This document shows positions 47,527 through 56,167 of a stretch of 64,000 nt of DNA, piece by piece. The notes beneath the pieces were generated by a model. The model was not told the origin of the DNA. It was given only the letters and a program-made list of their open reading frames with translations, and ran no database searches. The stretch's first letter is position 1. Each line of letters begins with the position of its first letter. A program made the position numbers and the translations under genes. Source of the DNA: Rhodoblastus sp963748385. Its GTDB lineage: Bacteria > Pseudomonadota > Alphaproteobacteria > Rhizobiales > Beijerinckiaceae. The stretch spans positions 44,952 to 108,951 of the forward strand of contig CAVVIQ010000007.1 in NCBI GenBank assembly GCA_963748385.1. The letters are read 5' to 3'.

Positions 47527-48467
47527 TGACGACTCTTCTCCTCGCCGAAGTGCATGGCGGCCATCTCAACGACGCCACCGCCAAGGCCTTGACCGCGGCT
47601 TCCGCGCTCGGCGGCCCGGTTCATGTTCTGGTCGCCGGCGCGGGTGATGAAGCGGCGCAAGCCGCGTCGAAGCTCGCGGGCGTCGAAAAGGTGCTGACCG
47701 TTTCCGGCGACGCCTTTTCCCATGGCATGGCCGAGCCTCTCGCCGATCTGATCGTCGCGCTCGCCCCCCATTATGACGCGATCGTCGCGCCCGCGACCTC
47801 GACCGGCAAGAATGTGCTGCCGCGCGTCGCGGCTTTGCTCGACGTGGCGCAGGTGTCGGAGATCACCCGGGTGATTGCGCCGGACACATTCGAGCGTCCG
47901 ATCTATGCCGGCAACGCCGTCCAGACGGTTCAGGCGAGCGACGCCAAGAAAGTCATCACGGTGCGGACATCGACCTTCGCCCCGGCCGGAGAAGGCGGTT
48001 CGGCCCCGATCGAGACGGTCGCGCCCCCCGCCGACGCCGGTCTGTCGGCGTTCAAGAGCGAGGCTCTGGCGGTTTCCGACCGGCCGGAGCTGACCTCGGC
48101 GAAAATCATCATCTCCGGCGGACGCGCAATGCAGAACGCCGAGAATTTCAAGACTTTCATCGAGCCGATCGCCGACAAGCTCGGCGCGGCCATGGGCGCC
48201 TCGCGCGCCGCCGTCGACGCGGGCTATGCGCCGAACGACTGGCAGGTCGGGCAGACCGGCAAGGTCGTGGCGCCCGAGCTTTACATCGCGGTCGGCATTT
48301 CGGGCGCGATCCAGCATCTCGCCGGCATGAAGGATTCCAAGGTCATCGTCGCCATCAACAAGGACGAAGAGGCCCCGATCTTCCAGGTCGCCGATTACGG
48401 ACTCGTCGCCGATCTATACGCCGCGCTGCCGGAACTGAAAGAAGAGCTCACAAAAATCGGCAAATAG
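47526..48467 (+). CDS. etfA: Electron transfer flavoprotein alpha subunit
   Basis: The 313-residue alpha subunit, which binds FAD. The FAD signature reads NDWQVGQTGKVVAPELYIAV with GISGAIQHLAGMKDSKVIVA and NKDEEAPIFQVADYGLVADL, exactly as in the family. It is translationally coupled to etfB. A GTG one codon upstream is an alternative start. Confidence 0.97.
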   Translation: MTTLLLAEVHGGHLNDATAKALTAASALGGPVHVLVAGAGDEAAQAASKLAGVEKVLTVSGDAFSHGMAEPLADLIVALAPHYDAIVAPATSTGKNVLPRVAALLDVAQVSEITRVIAPDTFERPIYAGNAVQTVQASDAKKVITVRTSTFAPAGEGGSAPIETVAPPADAGLSAFKSEALAVSDRPELTSAKIIISGGRAMQNAENFKTFIEPIADKLGAAMGASRAAVDAGYAPNDWQVGQTGKVVAPELYIAVGISGAIQHLAGMKDSKVIVAINKDEEAPIFQVADYGLVADLYAALPELKEELTKIGK

Positions 48468-48536
48468 AATCAATGCGCCGGCGGCGATTGTCGCTTATGA
48501 TTGCTGCTGGTCGCTCGCGCCGCTCGGGAAAAGGTC

Positions 48537-49418
48537 ATGACTTTCGAAATTCGTAAAATCGGCGTCGTCGGGGCGGGCCAGATGGGCGCCGGCATCGCGC
48601 AGGTCGGCGCGTCGGCCGGGTTCGATATCCTGCTGAACGACATTTCCGAAGACCGGATTCAGGCGACGATCGCCCGAATCGACGAGAGACTGAGTCGTCT
48701 GGTCGAGCGCGAGACCATGACGGCGGAGGAAAAGTCCGCGGCGCTCGCCCGGATCAGACCGGCTGGAAGTTTCGGCGATCTGGCGTCATGCGACCTCGTG
48801 ATCGAAGCGGCGACCGAGGATGAAGAGGTCAAACGCAAAATCCTTTCCGATGTCTGCCTGCCGCTGAAGGAAGGCGCGATCATCGCGACCAATACCTCGT
48901 CGATCTCGATCACCCGCCTCGCCGCGACGACCAACCGGCCCAACCGCTTCATCGGCATTCATTTCATGAATCCGGTGCCGAAGATGCAGCTCGTAGAGCT
49001 GATTCGCGGCATTGCGACGGACGACGAAACCTTCGCCGCGGCGCGGGTGTTCATCCAGGCGCTGCACAAGACCGTCACGGTCTCGGAGGATTTCCCCGCC
49101 TTCATCGTCAACCGCATCCTGTTGCCGATGATCAACGAGGCCATTTACACGCTCTACGAGGGCGTCGGAACGGTCGACGCCATCGACACCGCGATGCGCC
49201 TGGGCGCCAATCATCCCATGGGGCCCTTGCAGCTCGCCGATTTCATCGGCCTCGACACCTGTCTTTCGATCATGCAGGTCCTGCACGAAGGTCTCGCCGA
49301 TTCGAAATACCGGCCCTGTCCCCTGCTGGTGAAATATGTCGAAGCGGGCTGGCTCGGCAAAAAAACCCAGCGCGGCTTCTATGATTATCGCAGCGGGACG
49401 CCGGTTCCGACTCGATAA
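48537..49418 (+). CDS. hbdA: 3-hydroxybutyryl-CoA dehydrogenase
   Basis: A 293-residue NAD(P)-dependent 3-hydroxyacyl-CoA dehydrogenase of butyrate or polyhydroxybutyrate metabolism. The dinucleotide site is IGVVGAGQMGAGIAQVGASA, the catalytic His is in IGIHFMNPVPKMQLVELI, and the C-terminal domain has GANHPMGPLQLADFIGLDTC. The start is the ATG at 48537, with GGGAAAAGG upstream. It is 69 bp after etfA, and the two functions are linked through fatty-acid oxidation. Confidence 0.96.
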   Translation: MTFEIRKIGVVGAGQMGAGIAQVGASAGFDILLNDISEDRIQATIARIDERLSRLVERETMTAEEKSAALARIRPAGSFGDLASCDLVIEAATEDEEVKRKILSDVCLPLKEGAIIATNTSSISITRLAATTNRPNRFIGIHFMNPVPKMQLVELIRGIATDDETFAAARVFIQALHKTVTVSEDFPAFIVNRILLPMINEAIYTLYEGVGTVDAIDTAMRLGANHPMGPLQLADFIGLDTCLSIMQVLHEGLADSKYRPCPLLVKYVEAGWLGKKTQRGFYDYRSGTPVPTR

Positions 49419-49809
49419 GGCGCGGCTGTTGTGAAAAATACCGAAGGCGCCTTCACAAGGTCGTCATCCGGCATATAGATTATCGGCGCTTGAAATCGAC
49501 TCGCTCGTTGAGTCGTTTCCTGGGGGTGGCCAATGACGGGGCAAGCTCGGCCGGAAATTACGCAGCGGCGTCCGCCCGGGGCCGTTTTTCCGGCGCTGGA
49601 TTTGACCCCTCCGCTCGCACCGCGCGGGAAAGGAAGGGCGGCGTGACCGCCGCGTTTCTGCATAGGCGTCTCGAGGCGTCCGATGCGGAAACAGGGGCCT
49701 CCGGCGCCGCGCCCCGACAAGCCGTTTCTCTTTCAGGACTGTTCCCGAATCGCCGCACGCCGCGCGCGTCCGGCGCGATGCGATCCGCGCCGATTCCGTG
49801 GGGGCGCGC
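49419..49809. other. 390-bp spacer without a recognisable gene
   Basis: Between hbdA and the HNH gene I see no conserved frame on either strand. There is a short hairpin near 49498 (GACTC-N7-GAGTC) and GC-rich sequence. It presumably carries the promoter of the HNH gene. Confidence 0.5.
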
Positions 49810-50376
49810 ATGAACGCCGCCATCGCCAATCTGCGCACTCTGGTCCTCAATGCGGACATGCAGCCCGTGAGCTGGGCGCCTCTGTCGATCTGGAGCTGGC
49901 AGGACGCCTTGGTCGCGCTGCTCAAGGGCCGCGTCAACCCGATCGCGAACTATGAAGACGTCGTGGTGCGCTCCGCCAATCGGTCCTTCGAAGTCCCCTC
50001 CGTCGTCGCCCTCAAGACATACCACCGGCGCAAGACCATCGCCTTCACCCGCTATCATGTCTTTCTGCGCGACGAATTCACCTGCCAATATTGCGGCGGG
50101 AAAGGCCAGGCCAGGGATCTGACCTTCGACCACGTCCTTCCCCGCTCCCGGGGCGGATCGACGACCTGGGCCAATATCGTGACCTGCTGCCAGCGCGACA
50201 ATCTGATCAAGGCCGACATGACCGCGAAACAGGCTGGCCTGAAACTGAAACGCACGCCCTTCGAGCCCACGCCCTATCAGCTGGACATGATCGCGCGGCG
50301 GCTGCCGCAGGCCAACAGCGAACTGCACAAGACCTGGAACGATTTTCTGTATTGGGATTCCGAACTGGAGCGCTGA
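49810..50376 (+). CDS. HNH endonuclease family protein
   Basis: A 188-residue protein with an HNH nuclease domain. The zinc cysteines and the nuclease core are visible in CQYCGGKGQARDLTFDHVLP and RSRGGSTTWANIVTCCQRDN, with the DH and N of the HNH motif. The N-terminal half (LVLNADMQPVSWAPLSIWSW) is typical of a widely conserved chromosomal HNH family in alphaproteobacteria and cyanobacteria whose role is unknown and is not a restriction enzyme. GTG at 49798 would add four residues. No partner methylase is nearby. Confidence 0.88.
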   Translation: MNAAIANLRTLVLNADMQPVSWAPLSIWSWQDALVALLKGRVNPIANYEDVVVRSANRSFEVPSVVALKTYHRRKTIAFTRYHVFLRDEFTCQYCGGKGQARDLTFDHVLPRSRGGSTTWANIVTCCQRDNLIKADMTAKQAGLKLKRTPFEPTPYQLDMIARRLPQANSELHKTWNDFLYWDSELER

Positions 50377-50440
50377 GCCCGGCGCGTCCCTCCTCGCCGA
50401 AGCCCGAGCCGGCGAATGGCGTTTTCCCTGTCGAAACGGA

Positions 50441-50469
50441 TTGACAGCGCCACGCCGCGCGAATAACCC
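50441..50469 (+). promoter_or_regulatory. Possible promoter of the TIGR02300 gene
   Basis: A consensus -35 TTGACA (50441-50446), a 17-bp spacer and TAACCC (50464-50469), 61 bp upstream of the start. The -10 is degenerate. Confidence 0.4.
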
Positions 50470-50530
50470 GACCGTCCGAAGGTTCTCGTCCGCACAGCCC
50501 GCTGGCGGATAAAGCAAGAGGATTCCAAAC

Positions 50531-50899
50531 GTGGCGAAACCGGAACTCGGCAGCAAACGGCAGTGTCAGAATTGCGGCGCGAAATTCTTCGATCTCAACC
50601 GCGATCCCATCCTCTGCCCGAAATGCGGCGCGACTTTCCAGCCGCCGGCGTTCGCCCGAGCGGCGGCCCGCCCCCCGGCGGCTGACGAAGAGGATTCCGA
50701 TCTGCCCCAGGCTGGGCCGGAAATGGTCTCGCTTGAAGACGCCGAGGCCGGCGAAGACAAGGCCGCCGCCACGGTCGAAGACGATGTCGATCTCGGCGAC
50801 GACGCCGCGGACGACACCTTCCTTGAGGAAGAAGAGGAAGACAACGACGACGTGGCCGACCTGATCGACGGCGACCTCGAGACCGACGAAGAGGGCTGA
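50531..50899 (+). CDS. TIGR02300 (FYDLN acid) family protein
   Basis: A 122-residue protein. The N-terminal 36 residues hold two CxxC pairs in GSKRQCQNCGAKFFDLNRDP and ILCPKCGATFQPP, which would bind zinc, with FFDLN in place of the family's FYDLN. The rest is a long Asp/Glu-rich tail (EDDVDLGDDAADDTFLEEEE). This is the TIGR02300 family, restricted to alphaproteobacteria and of unknown function. It has a -35/-10 like pair upstream and is convergent with ychF. Confidence 0.92.
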   Translation: MAKPELGSKRQCQNCGAKFFDLNRDPILCPKCGATFQPPAFARAAARPPAADEEDSDLPQAGPEMVSLEDAEAGEDKAAATVEDDVDLGDDAADDTFLEEEEEDNDDVADLIDGDLETDEEG

Positions 50900-50905
50900 T
50901 CCGGA

Positions 50906-50949
50906 ACGCTGCTTCCGGAATTCGCGGAGCGATCTTGCGGAAGCAGCGT
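50906..50949. other. Perfect 12-bp inverted repeat between convergent genes
   Basis: ACGCTGCTTCCG and CGGAAGCAGCGT pair perfectly around a 20-nt loop, filling the 49-bp gap between the TIGR02300 stop and the ychF stop. A bidirectional end structure is likely, though there is no T-run. Confidence 0.6.
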
Positions 50950-52047
50950 CAATTGGCGAAGCGGAAATGAAGCACGTCGCCGTCCGCGACGGTGTAATCC
51001 TTGCCCTCAAGCCGGAATTTCCCGGCCTCGCGCGCGCCGGCCTCGCCGTTGCAGGCGACATAATCGTCATAGCCGATGGTTTCGGCGCGAATGAAACCCT
51101 TTTCGAAATCGCTGTGGATCACGCCCGCCGCCGCAGGGGCCCTGGTCCCCTTTTCGATGGTCCAGGCGCGCGCTTCCTTGGGGCCGACGGTGAAATAGGT
51201 GATCAGATGCAGCAGGCCATAGCCCGCGCGGATCACGCGATTGAGGCCAGGCTCCTGAAGCCCCACGGCCTCGAGAAAATCCTTCTGGTCCTCGGCCGCC
51301 ATCACCGCGATCTCGCTTTCGATCTTGGCCGAGACCACCGTCGCCACCGCGCCTTCCTCTGCCGCCCGGCCAAAGACTTTCCTGGAAAAATCATTGCCCT
51401 GGTCGGCTGACGGCTCCTCGACATTGCAGACGTAAAGCACGGGCTTGGACGACAGCAGGCCGAGCTGGGCGAAGGTGCGGCGCTCATCGGCCGAAATATC
51501 CGCCACGCGGGCCGGCTTGCCCTCGCGCAACAGGACGAGGCAGCGATTGACGAGGTCGAGCAGCTCCTTCGAATTCCTTGTCGCCGCCGCGCGCCTTCTT
51601 TTCCAGATTGACCACGCGCTTTTCCAGCAATTCGAGATCGGCGAGCATCAGTTCGGTCTCGATGGTCTCGATGTCGCGGATCGGGTCGATCCCGCCTTCG
51701 ACATGGGTGACGTCGCTGTCCTCGAAACAGCGCACGACATGGGCGATGGCGTCGCATTCGCGGATATTGGCGAGAAACTGGTTGCCAAGGCCTTCGCCCC
51801 TGGAGGCGCCGCGCACCAGTCCGGCGATATCGACGAAGGTCAGCCGGGTCGGGATGATCTCCCTGGAGCCGGCGATTTTCGCCAGCGCGTCGAGGCGCTG
51901 GTCCGGCACCGCGACATCTCCGACATTGGGCTCGATGGTGCAGAAGGGGTAATTGGCCGCCTGGGCCGCGGCGGTCTGCGTCAGAGCGTTGAACAAGGTC
52001 GATTTGCCGACATTGGGCAGACCGACGATGCCGCATTTGAAACCCAT
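50949..52047 (-). CDS. ychF: Redox-regulated ATPase YchF, frameshifted
   Basis: YchF/OLA1 is a translation-associated P-loop protein that binds ATP. Walker A is in CGIVGLPNVGKSTLFNALTQ, and switch regions include LTFVDIAGLVRGASRGEGLG. The C-terminal TGS domain reads ITYFTVGPKEARAWTIEKGT with GVIHSDFEKGFIRAETIGYD. The frame shifts at about 51570, between GGDKEF and KELLDLVNRCLVLL. The gene is 1099 nt, one over a multiple of three, so a one-base insertion (probably G) explains it. Otherwise it is complete and well conserved. Confidence 0.93.
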
Positions 52048-52204
52048 CGGAGAAGCTTTCTTTCGGTGAGGCGGGAATTGACGCGCCCTATGCGGCCCGC
52101 GCAGCGAAAAGGCAAGAGCGGGCGGCGCGAATCGACGGACGGCGCGGCCACATTTCGGTCACGTCGAATTGCGACAAGTCGTCGTTTAATCGGTTTCGGA
52201 TCGC

Positions 52205-52666
52205 ATGAGACAAGCTTTTCATCCTTCCTCGGCGCATCGCCGCCGTCTTTTGGCCCTGGCGTCAGCCGCGGGTCTGGTCTTCGCTCTCGCGGCCCCCGCC
52301 GCCGCGACGCAATGCCCGCGCGGCCAGTTCCTGTGGAAGTCGAAAGGCAAATGCATCGACAAGGCGGAAGCCGCCAAACTCGGCATCTATCACGGCCCGA
52401 TCCCCAAACAGGACCAGCCGAAGGCCGCGCCGGGCGACGCGGCCAAGGACAAGGCCACGCCCGAGCAGCCAGCCGCCCAGACGCCTCCGCCAACGGCGCC
52501 TGAATCCCAGCCGGCGTTCACGGCTCCCGCCGCCGCGCCCGAGCAATCCGCCGCGCCCGAAACGCCCGCCATGCCGCCGATCGCTGCGCCCGCTCAGCCT
52601 GTCCCCGCGCCCGCGCCGTCGCCCTATGGCGCCTTGCCGGCCGACGGCTTCGCCGGGACGAAATGA
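52205..52666 (+). CDS. Secreted Pro/Ala-rich protein, function unknown
   Basis: A 153-residue protein with a signal peptide (LLALASAAGLVFALAAPAAA, cleaved about residue 36). A short conserved-looking segment QCPRGQFLWKSKGKCIDKAE with two cysteines follows, then about 80 residues of Pro/Ala/Gln-rich low complexity. The two-cysteine segment suggests a small folded module on a flexible stalk or in the cell wall. I do not recognise the family. It lies alone between ychF and the YchJ gene. Confidence 0.65.
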   Translation: MRQAFHPSSAHRRRLLALASAAGLVFALAAPAAATQCPRGQFLWKSKGKCIDKAEAAKLGIYHGPIPKQDQPKAAPGDAAKDKATPEQPAAQTPPPTAPESQPAFTAPAAAPEQSAAPETPAMPPIAAPAQPVPAPAPSPYGALPADGFAGTK

Positions 52667-52722
52667 CCGTTCTTCCTCGCGCCGCGATTGCATGACGCGC
52701 GAAATCGTCTAAAAGCCGCGTC

Positions 52723-53235
52723 ATGACCGAGGAAATCTGCCCCTGCCGCGCCGGTGCGCAAGACAAGCTCGCTTTTTCCGCCTGCTGCGGCCCCTATCTC
52801 GCGCACGAGAAGGATCCGCCGACGGCCGAAGCCCTGATGCGTTCGCGCTACAGCGCCTTCGCGACCGCCGACGTCGATTATCTTTATGAGACCCTCGCCG
52901 AGGACCAGCGCCACGATTTCGACCGCGCCGCGACCGGCGACTGGGCGAAGAAATCGGAATGGCTCGGCCTCGACATCCTCGCCGCCGAAGGCGGCGGCGA
53001 AAAGGACTCGACCGGCACGGTGACCTTCACCGCCCATTTCAACCGCGACGGCAAGAAACTCGCGCATCGCGAGCGCTCGCTGTTCCAGCGCGACGGCGAG
53101 GGCCGCTGGCGCTTCGCCAAGGAATTGCCGATCAAGGGCGAGACCATCGTGCGCGGGCCGCAACCCGGCCGCAACGACCCCTGCCCCTGCGGGTCGGGCA
53201 AGAAATACAAGAAGTGCTGCGGAGCAGCCGCCTGA
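52723..53235 (+). CDS. YchJ family protein (UPF0225) with SEC-C motifs
   Basis: A 170-residue YchJ-like protein. It has two cysteine-rich ends: CPCRAGAQDKLAFSACCGPY at the N-terminus and the SEC-C zinc motif DPCPCGSGKKYKKCCG at the C-terminus. Between them is an NTF2-like core beginning EALMRSRYSAFATADVDYLY and EWLGLDILAAEGG. The function is not established; SEC-C motifs bind zinc and are also found at the end of SecA in this window. It is convergent with the PAS-GAF gene. Confidence 0.9.
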   Translation: MTEEICPCRAGAQDKLAFSACCGPYLAHEKDPPTAEALMRSRYSAFATADVDYLYETLAEDQRHDFDRAATGDWAKKSEWLGLDILAAEGGGEKDSTGTVTFTAHFNRDGKKLAHRERSLFQRDGEGRWRFAKELPIKGETIVRGPQPGRNDPCPCGSGKKYKKCCGAAA

Positions 53236-53253
53236 TTTCACCCGGAATTCGGG

Positions 53254-54192
53254 TCACAACGCGTGCCGGCGGCGGAATTCGTCGGCGGCCTCGCGCGCCA
53301 GCGCCGCCTGGACCGACAGCGAGAGATAATCGCCGAACAATTCGAAAAGCGCGCGTTCGTCGATCGTCATCGACCGCGCCGCGCGGTCATGGGCCAGCAA
53401 AACGCCCCACAACTCGCCTTCGACCCGTATCGGCAGCGACAGCAGCGCGGAAAAACCCGCCGCGTGGCCGCGCGAAATCTCGTCCGGGTCGGCGGCGCGC
53501 AGATGGGCCCCGCCGAGATCCGGCCTTGTTTCTCCCGCAAGACCCACCGGCGCGGCGGCGACGTCGGCGACGAATCGCAGCCGCGCCGCGCTCAGGGCGG
53601 CGCGCGCCGCTTCGGGGAAATCGGCGCCGAGAACGGCGCTTGCCTCGGCGTCGGGCCAGTCCAGCCGCTTCTGCTGGACCAGGACGCGGGCGCCGTCGGA
53701 TTCGAGGCGCAGGATCGTGACGCAATCCCATTGCAGCATGGCCTGGACGAGCCGCGCCGCCATCGGCGTCAGTCGGTTCAGGGCGCGCGCCGGCGCCATT
53801 CGGTCGATCAGGGCGCGAAGGCGGTCGAGCGCGAAAGGATCGGCTTCGCCCGCGGCCTCGATTTCGATGATCGTCCGATCCCGTGAAGGATGGACCGCGA
53901 AATCGTAAAGGCCGGCAAGGCCCGTGACGGGCTGGCGCGGCAACAGAGCCGGACGCGGCGCCTCTCCCGCGCGAGCCAGACCGTTGCGCAAGGCGTGGGC
54001 GGTCGCCGAACCGAGCAGATCGCGCAGGGCGAGGCCGATAAAGCCCTCGGCGCGCGCCGGGAACAGCCGGGCAAGATTGGCCGAATGGTCGAGGACGCGC
54101 GCCGCCGGTTCGTCGCAGACCAGGACCCAGCCCCGCGGCTGAATCGCCGGACTTGTGCTTCTCGTTGTTTCGACAGGGTTTTCCTTGGTCAT
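53254..54192 (-). CDS. Phytochrome-like PAS-GAF protein lacking the chromophore cysteine and output domain
   Basis: A 312-residue protein with a PAS_2-like domain (IQPRGWVLVCDEPAARVLDH, then SANLARLFP) and a GAF domain (about residues 140-300) ending in GELWGVLLAHDRAARSMTID. This matches the photosensory core of bacteriophytochromes. However, no Cys precedes IQPRG, the usual PHG reads PRG, and the GAF DIP motif reads DFP, so covalent biliverdin binding is unlikely. PHY and histidine-kinase domains are missing. It may be a degenerate sensor or a partner subunit. The start ATG at 54192 is chosen for homology. It stands alone, convergent with ychJ. Confidence 0.6.
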   Translation of the reverse strand: MTKENPVETTRSTSPAIQPRGWVLVCDEPAARVLDHSANLARLFPARAEGFIGLALRDLLGSATAHALRNGLARAGEAPRPALLPRQPVTGLAGLYDFAVHPSRDRTIIEIEAAGEADPFALDRLRALIDRMAPARALNRLTPMAARLVQAMLQWDCVTILRLESDGARVLVQQKRLDWPDAEASAVLGADFPEAARAALSAARLRFVADVAAAPVGLAGETRPDLGGAHLRAADPDEISRGHAAGFSALLSLPIRVEGELWGVLLAHDRAARSMTIDERALFELFGDYLSLSVQAALAREAADEFRRRHAL

Positions 54193-54342
54193 ACGCCAGC
54201 TCCGGCCGCTGCCGATTCGCGCCGCCGCGAGCATAATGGTTAAAAAATAGTTGCAAATAGGCCACGCCAAAATTTTTTTTGAAACTTTTTTGCGCGGCCA
54301 GCGTTATACCCTCGAATTGTGGCCATCAGGGAGGGTCTGGCC

Positions 54343-54657
54343 ATGCAGGGTCTGGAACGGCAGATGCTTCGCCTTGGCTTCGTCATCGCCTTGGGTTCGG
54401 GTCTGGCTTTCGCCGCCGCTCATGCGGCGGGAACGAAAACAGCCGCCCGTCAAAATCCGGCGCCGATCGTCCTCGCCATGGCTTTGGAGAGCGACTCCCT
54501 GCCGGCGCGCAGCTTCGCGCCCGACGAACAATCGGCGCAGGAAGAGGCGCGCGTGGACCAATGCGCGTTCAATCCGCATGATATTGCCGACAACCACCTG
54601 ATCGGCGACAAATCCGCGCATCGCGGCAAGAAGAGCAGGATCGCCGTCTGCGGCTGA
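54343..54657 (+). CDS. Small secreted protein, function unknown
   Basis: A 104-residue protein with a signal peptide (LGFVIALGSGLAFAAAHAAG) cleaved near residue 31. The mature part has two cysteines (VDQCAFNPHDIADNHLIGDK and the C-terminal IAVCG) and no recognised domain. AGGGAGGG, 7 bp before the ATG, sets the start. A clear terminator lies 28 bp after the stop. It is divergent from the PAS-GAF gene, with about 150 bp between them. Confidence 0.6.
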   Translation: MQGLERQMLRLGFVIALGSGLAFAAAHAAGTKTAARQNPAPIVLAMALESDSLPARSFAPDEQSAQEEARVDQCAFNPHDIADNHLIGDKSAHRGKKSRIAVCG

Positions 54658-54684
54658 TCCAAGTCCCGAGATGGAAGCGGAAAG

Positions 54685-54707
54685 AACCCGCCCGGCGCGG
54701 GTTTTTT
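54685..54707 (+). terminator. Rho-independent terminator
   Basis: AACCCGC and GCGGGTT arms with a short CCGGC loop, followed by TTTTT on the plus strand. It ends the small secreted protein gene and touches the stop codon of the opposite-strand deacetylase gene. Confidence 0.75.
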
Positions 54708-55719
54708 CATGGGGCCTCTTCGATCGGGCGGTAGGGCGCGGGCATTTTTCCGGCGCGGCGCAATTTTTTGAAAACATTCAGGCCGAAGGGCTCGTTGCCA
54801 TTGGGATGGACCAGCAGGATCGCGCCCTGAGGCGCGACGGGGGTCAAGGCGAGCCAGGATTGCGCGCCCAGAGGGATCAGGAAGGCGTCCCGCACGGCGT
54901 CCATCGCAGCGCGGTCGGAAATCAGGCCGGGAAAACGGAAAAAGACGCTGGGGACCTCGCCGTTGGCGATCAGCAGCCGCTCGACTCCCAGAATTTCCTC
55001 CTTCATGTCGACGCCGGGCGTCAGCAGATAATTTTGGGCGTCGGCCAGACCCGGACGATAGGGATGATGGTAGGAATGGTTGACGAAGGCGATGGCGAGC
55101 CTTCCTTGCGCCTTCTCGCGCCGCAGCCAGAGAAAGTCTTCCCTGTGCTGCCTGATCCACAGCCCGCTGATCGACAGCGCGACCGGAGTCGCGGCGCCGT
55201 CGACTTCCAGCGATTCCAGAAAGGCGCGGTCGAGCGGGCGATGCGACGGACAGAGATCGCCGGTCAGGAAAGCCCCGTCGCCGTCGCGTCCGTGGGTCAG
55301 GCCGGCGTTGTCGAGCCAGGTCGCGTCCGCCGGACAGTTTTCTGCCCGTCGCCTTTGAAAAATCCTCGACCGCGCGCATCAAGCGAGTCTGCGCCTGAGC
55401 CTCGGGCGTGGTCGGGACGCAGGTCCAGCACGCGGCGCGCTCGAGCCGCGTGGTCAGCTTTTCCGGGTCCACCGCCAGAAAAAGATTCTCGCCGTCGACG
55501 CTCAACGTCCGGGTCGCCAGAACGTCTTGAACCTCTTGGCCGCCCGCGTAGCGGCAGCTTTGCAGCGCGATGCGCAAATCTTTCACCCGGCGTCGCGAGC
55601 TGCAAGGGACCGTCGAGCGGCGCCGCGACGGAGAAAGGCGCAGCGCAATCCGGCGCGGCGCTTGCGCTCCATGGCGCCAGCAGCGACACTGACAAGGCAA
55701 GAGCGAGAATTTTCCTCAT
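54707..55719 (-). CDS. Exported polysaccharide deacetylase-like protein, frameshifted twice
   Basis: A probable periplasmic NodB/CE4-like protein. The N-terminus MRKILALALSVSLLAPWSAS is a signal peptide. The middle reads IALQSCRYAGGQEVQDVLAT, and the C-terminal part holds VNHSYHHPYRPGLA (metal-binding His pair), SVFFRFPGLISDRAAM and ILLVHPNGNEPFGLNVF. Frames change at about 55590 and 55350, and the 1013-nt length is not a multiple of three. Conserved residues survive on both sides, which again suggests sequence errors. The substrate is unknown. The start codon lies just 10 bp from that of the divergent GNAT gene. Confidence 0.72.
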
Positions 55720-55729
55720 TCCAGGATCA

Positions 55730-56167
55730 ATGACCCAGTTCGCGCCGCAACCCAATGTTTTTCGCATCAGCCGCGAGGCCGGGCCGGACGCCGGCCTCGA
55801 GACCGCCGCGCGTCTGGCCGGGGAGGTCGCGGCCGAATTCGGCCCGCGCGGCGAAAGCCCCTTCGCCCTCGCCGCGCATGACGCTTCGGGCGGCTGGATC
55901 GGCGGGATCAAGGGCGTGATCCATTGGCGCTGGCTCTATGTCGCGCAATTCTTCGTCGTTCCCGACTGGCGCGGCAAAGGCGTCGGCTGCGCCTTGCTGA
56001 CGGAAGCCGAGGTTTTCGCGCGCGCGCAAAATTGCGTGGGGCTCTATCTCGATACATTTTCCCCGGCGGCGGTAAGTTTCTATCTCGCCCGAGGTTTCGT
56101 CGTCGCCGGACGGATCGAGAATTTCCCGCCCGGCGCGGCGCGGATTTTCCTGTCCAAATCGCTTTAA
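55730..56167 (+). CDS. GNAT family N-acetyltransferase
   Basis: A 145-residue acetyltransferase. The acetyl-CoA site is VAQFFVVPDWRGKGVGCALL, with R/QxxGxG/A in the form RGKGVG, followed by the C-terminal LYLDTFSPAAVSFYLARGFV. The substrate cannot be predicted. It starts 10 bp from the divergent deacetylase start, and its stop overlaps the end of polA by 3 bp (convergent). Confidence 0.88.
   Translation: MTQFAPQPNVFRISREAGPDAGLETAARLAGEVAAEFGPRGESPFALAAHDASGGWIGGIKGVIHWRWLYVAQFFVVPDWRGKGVGCALLTEAEVFARAQNCVGLYLDTFSPAAVSFYLARGFVVAGRIENFPPGAARIFLSKSL

Noticed and set aside
49810..50376. HNH gene as a homing endonuclease or restriction enzyme
   Set aside because: It matches a widespread chromosomal HNH family, has no adjacent methylase and does not interrupt a gene.
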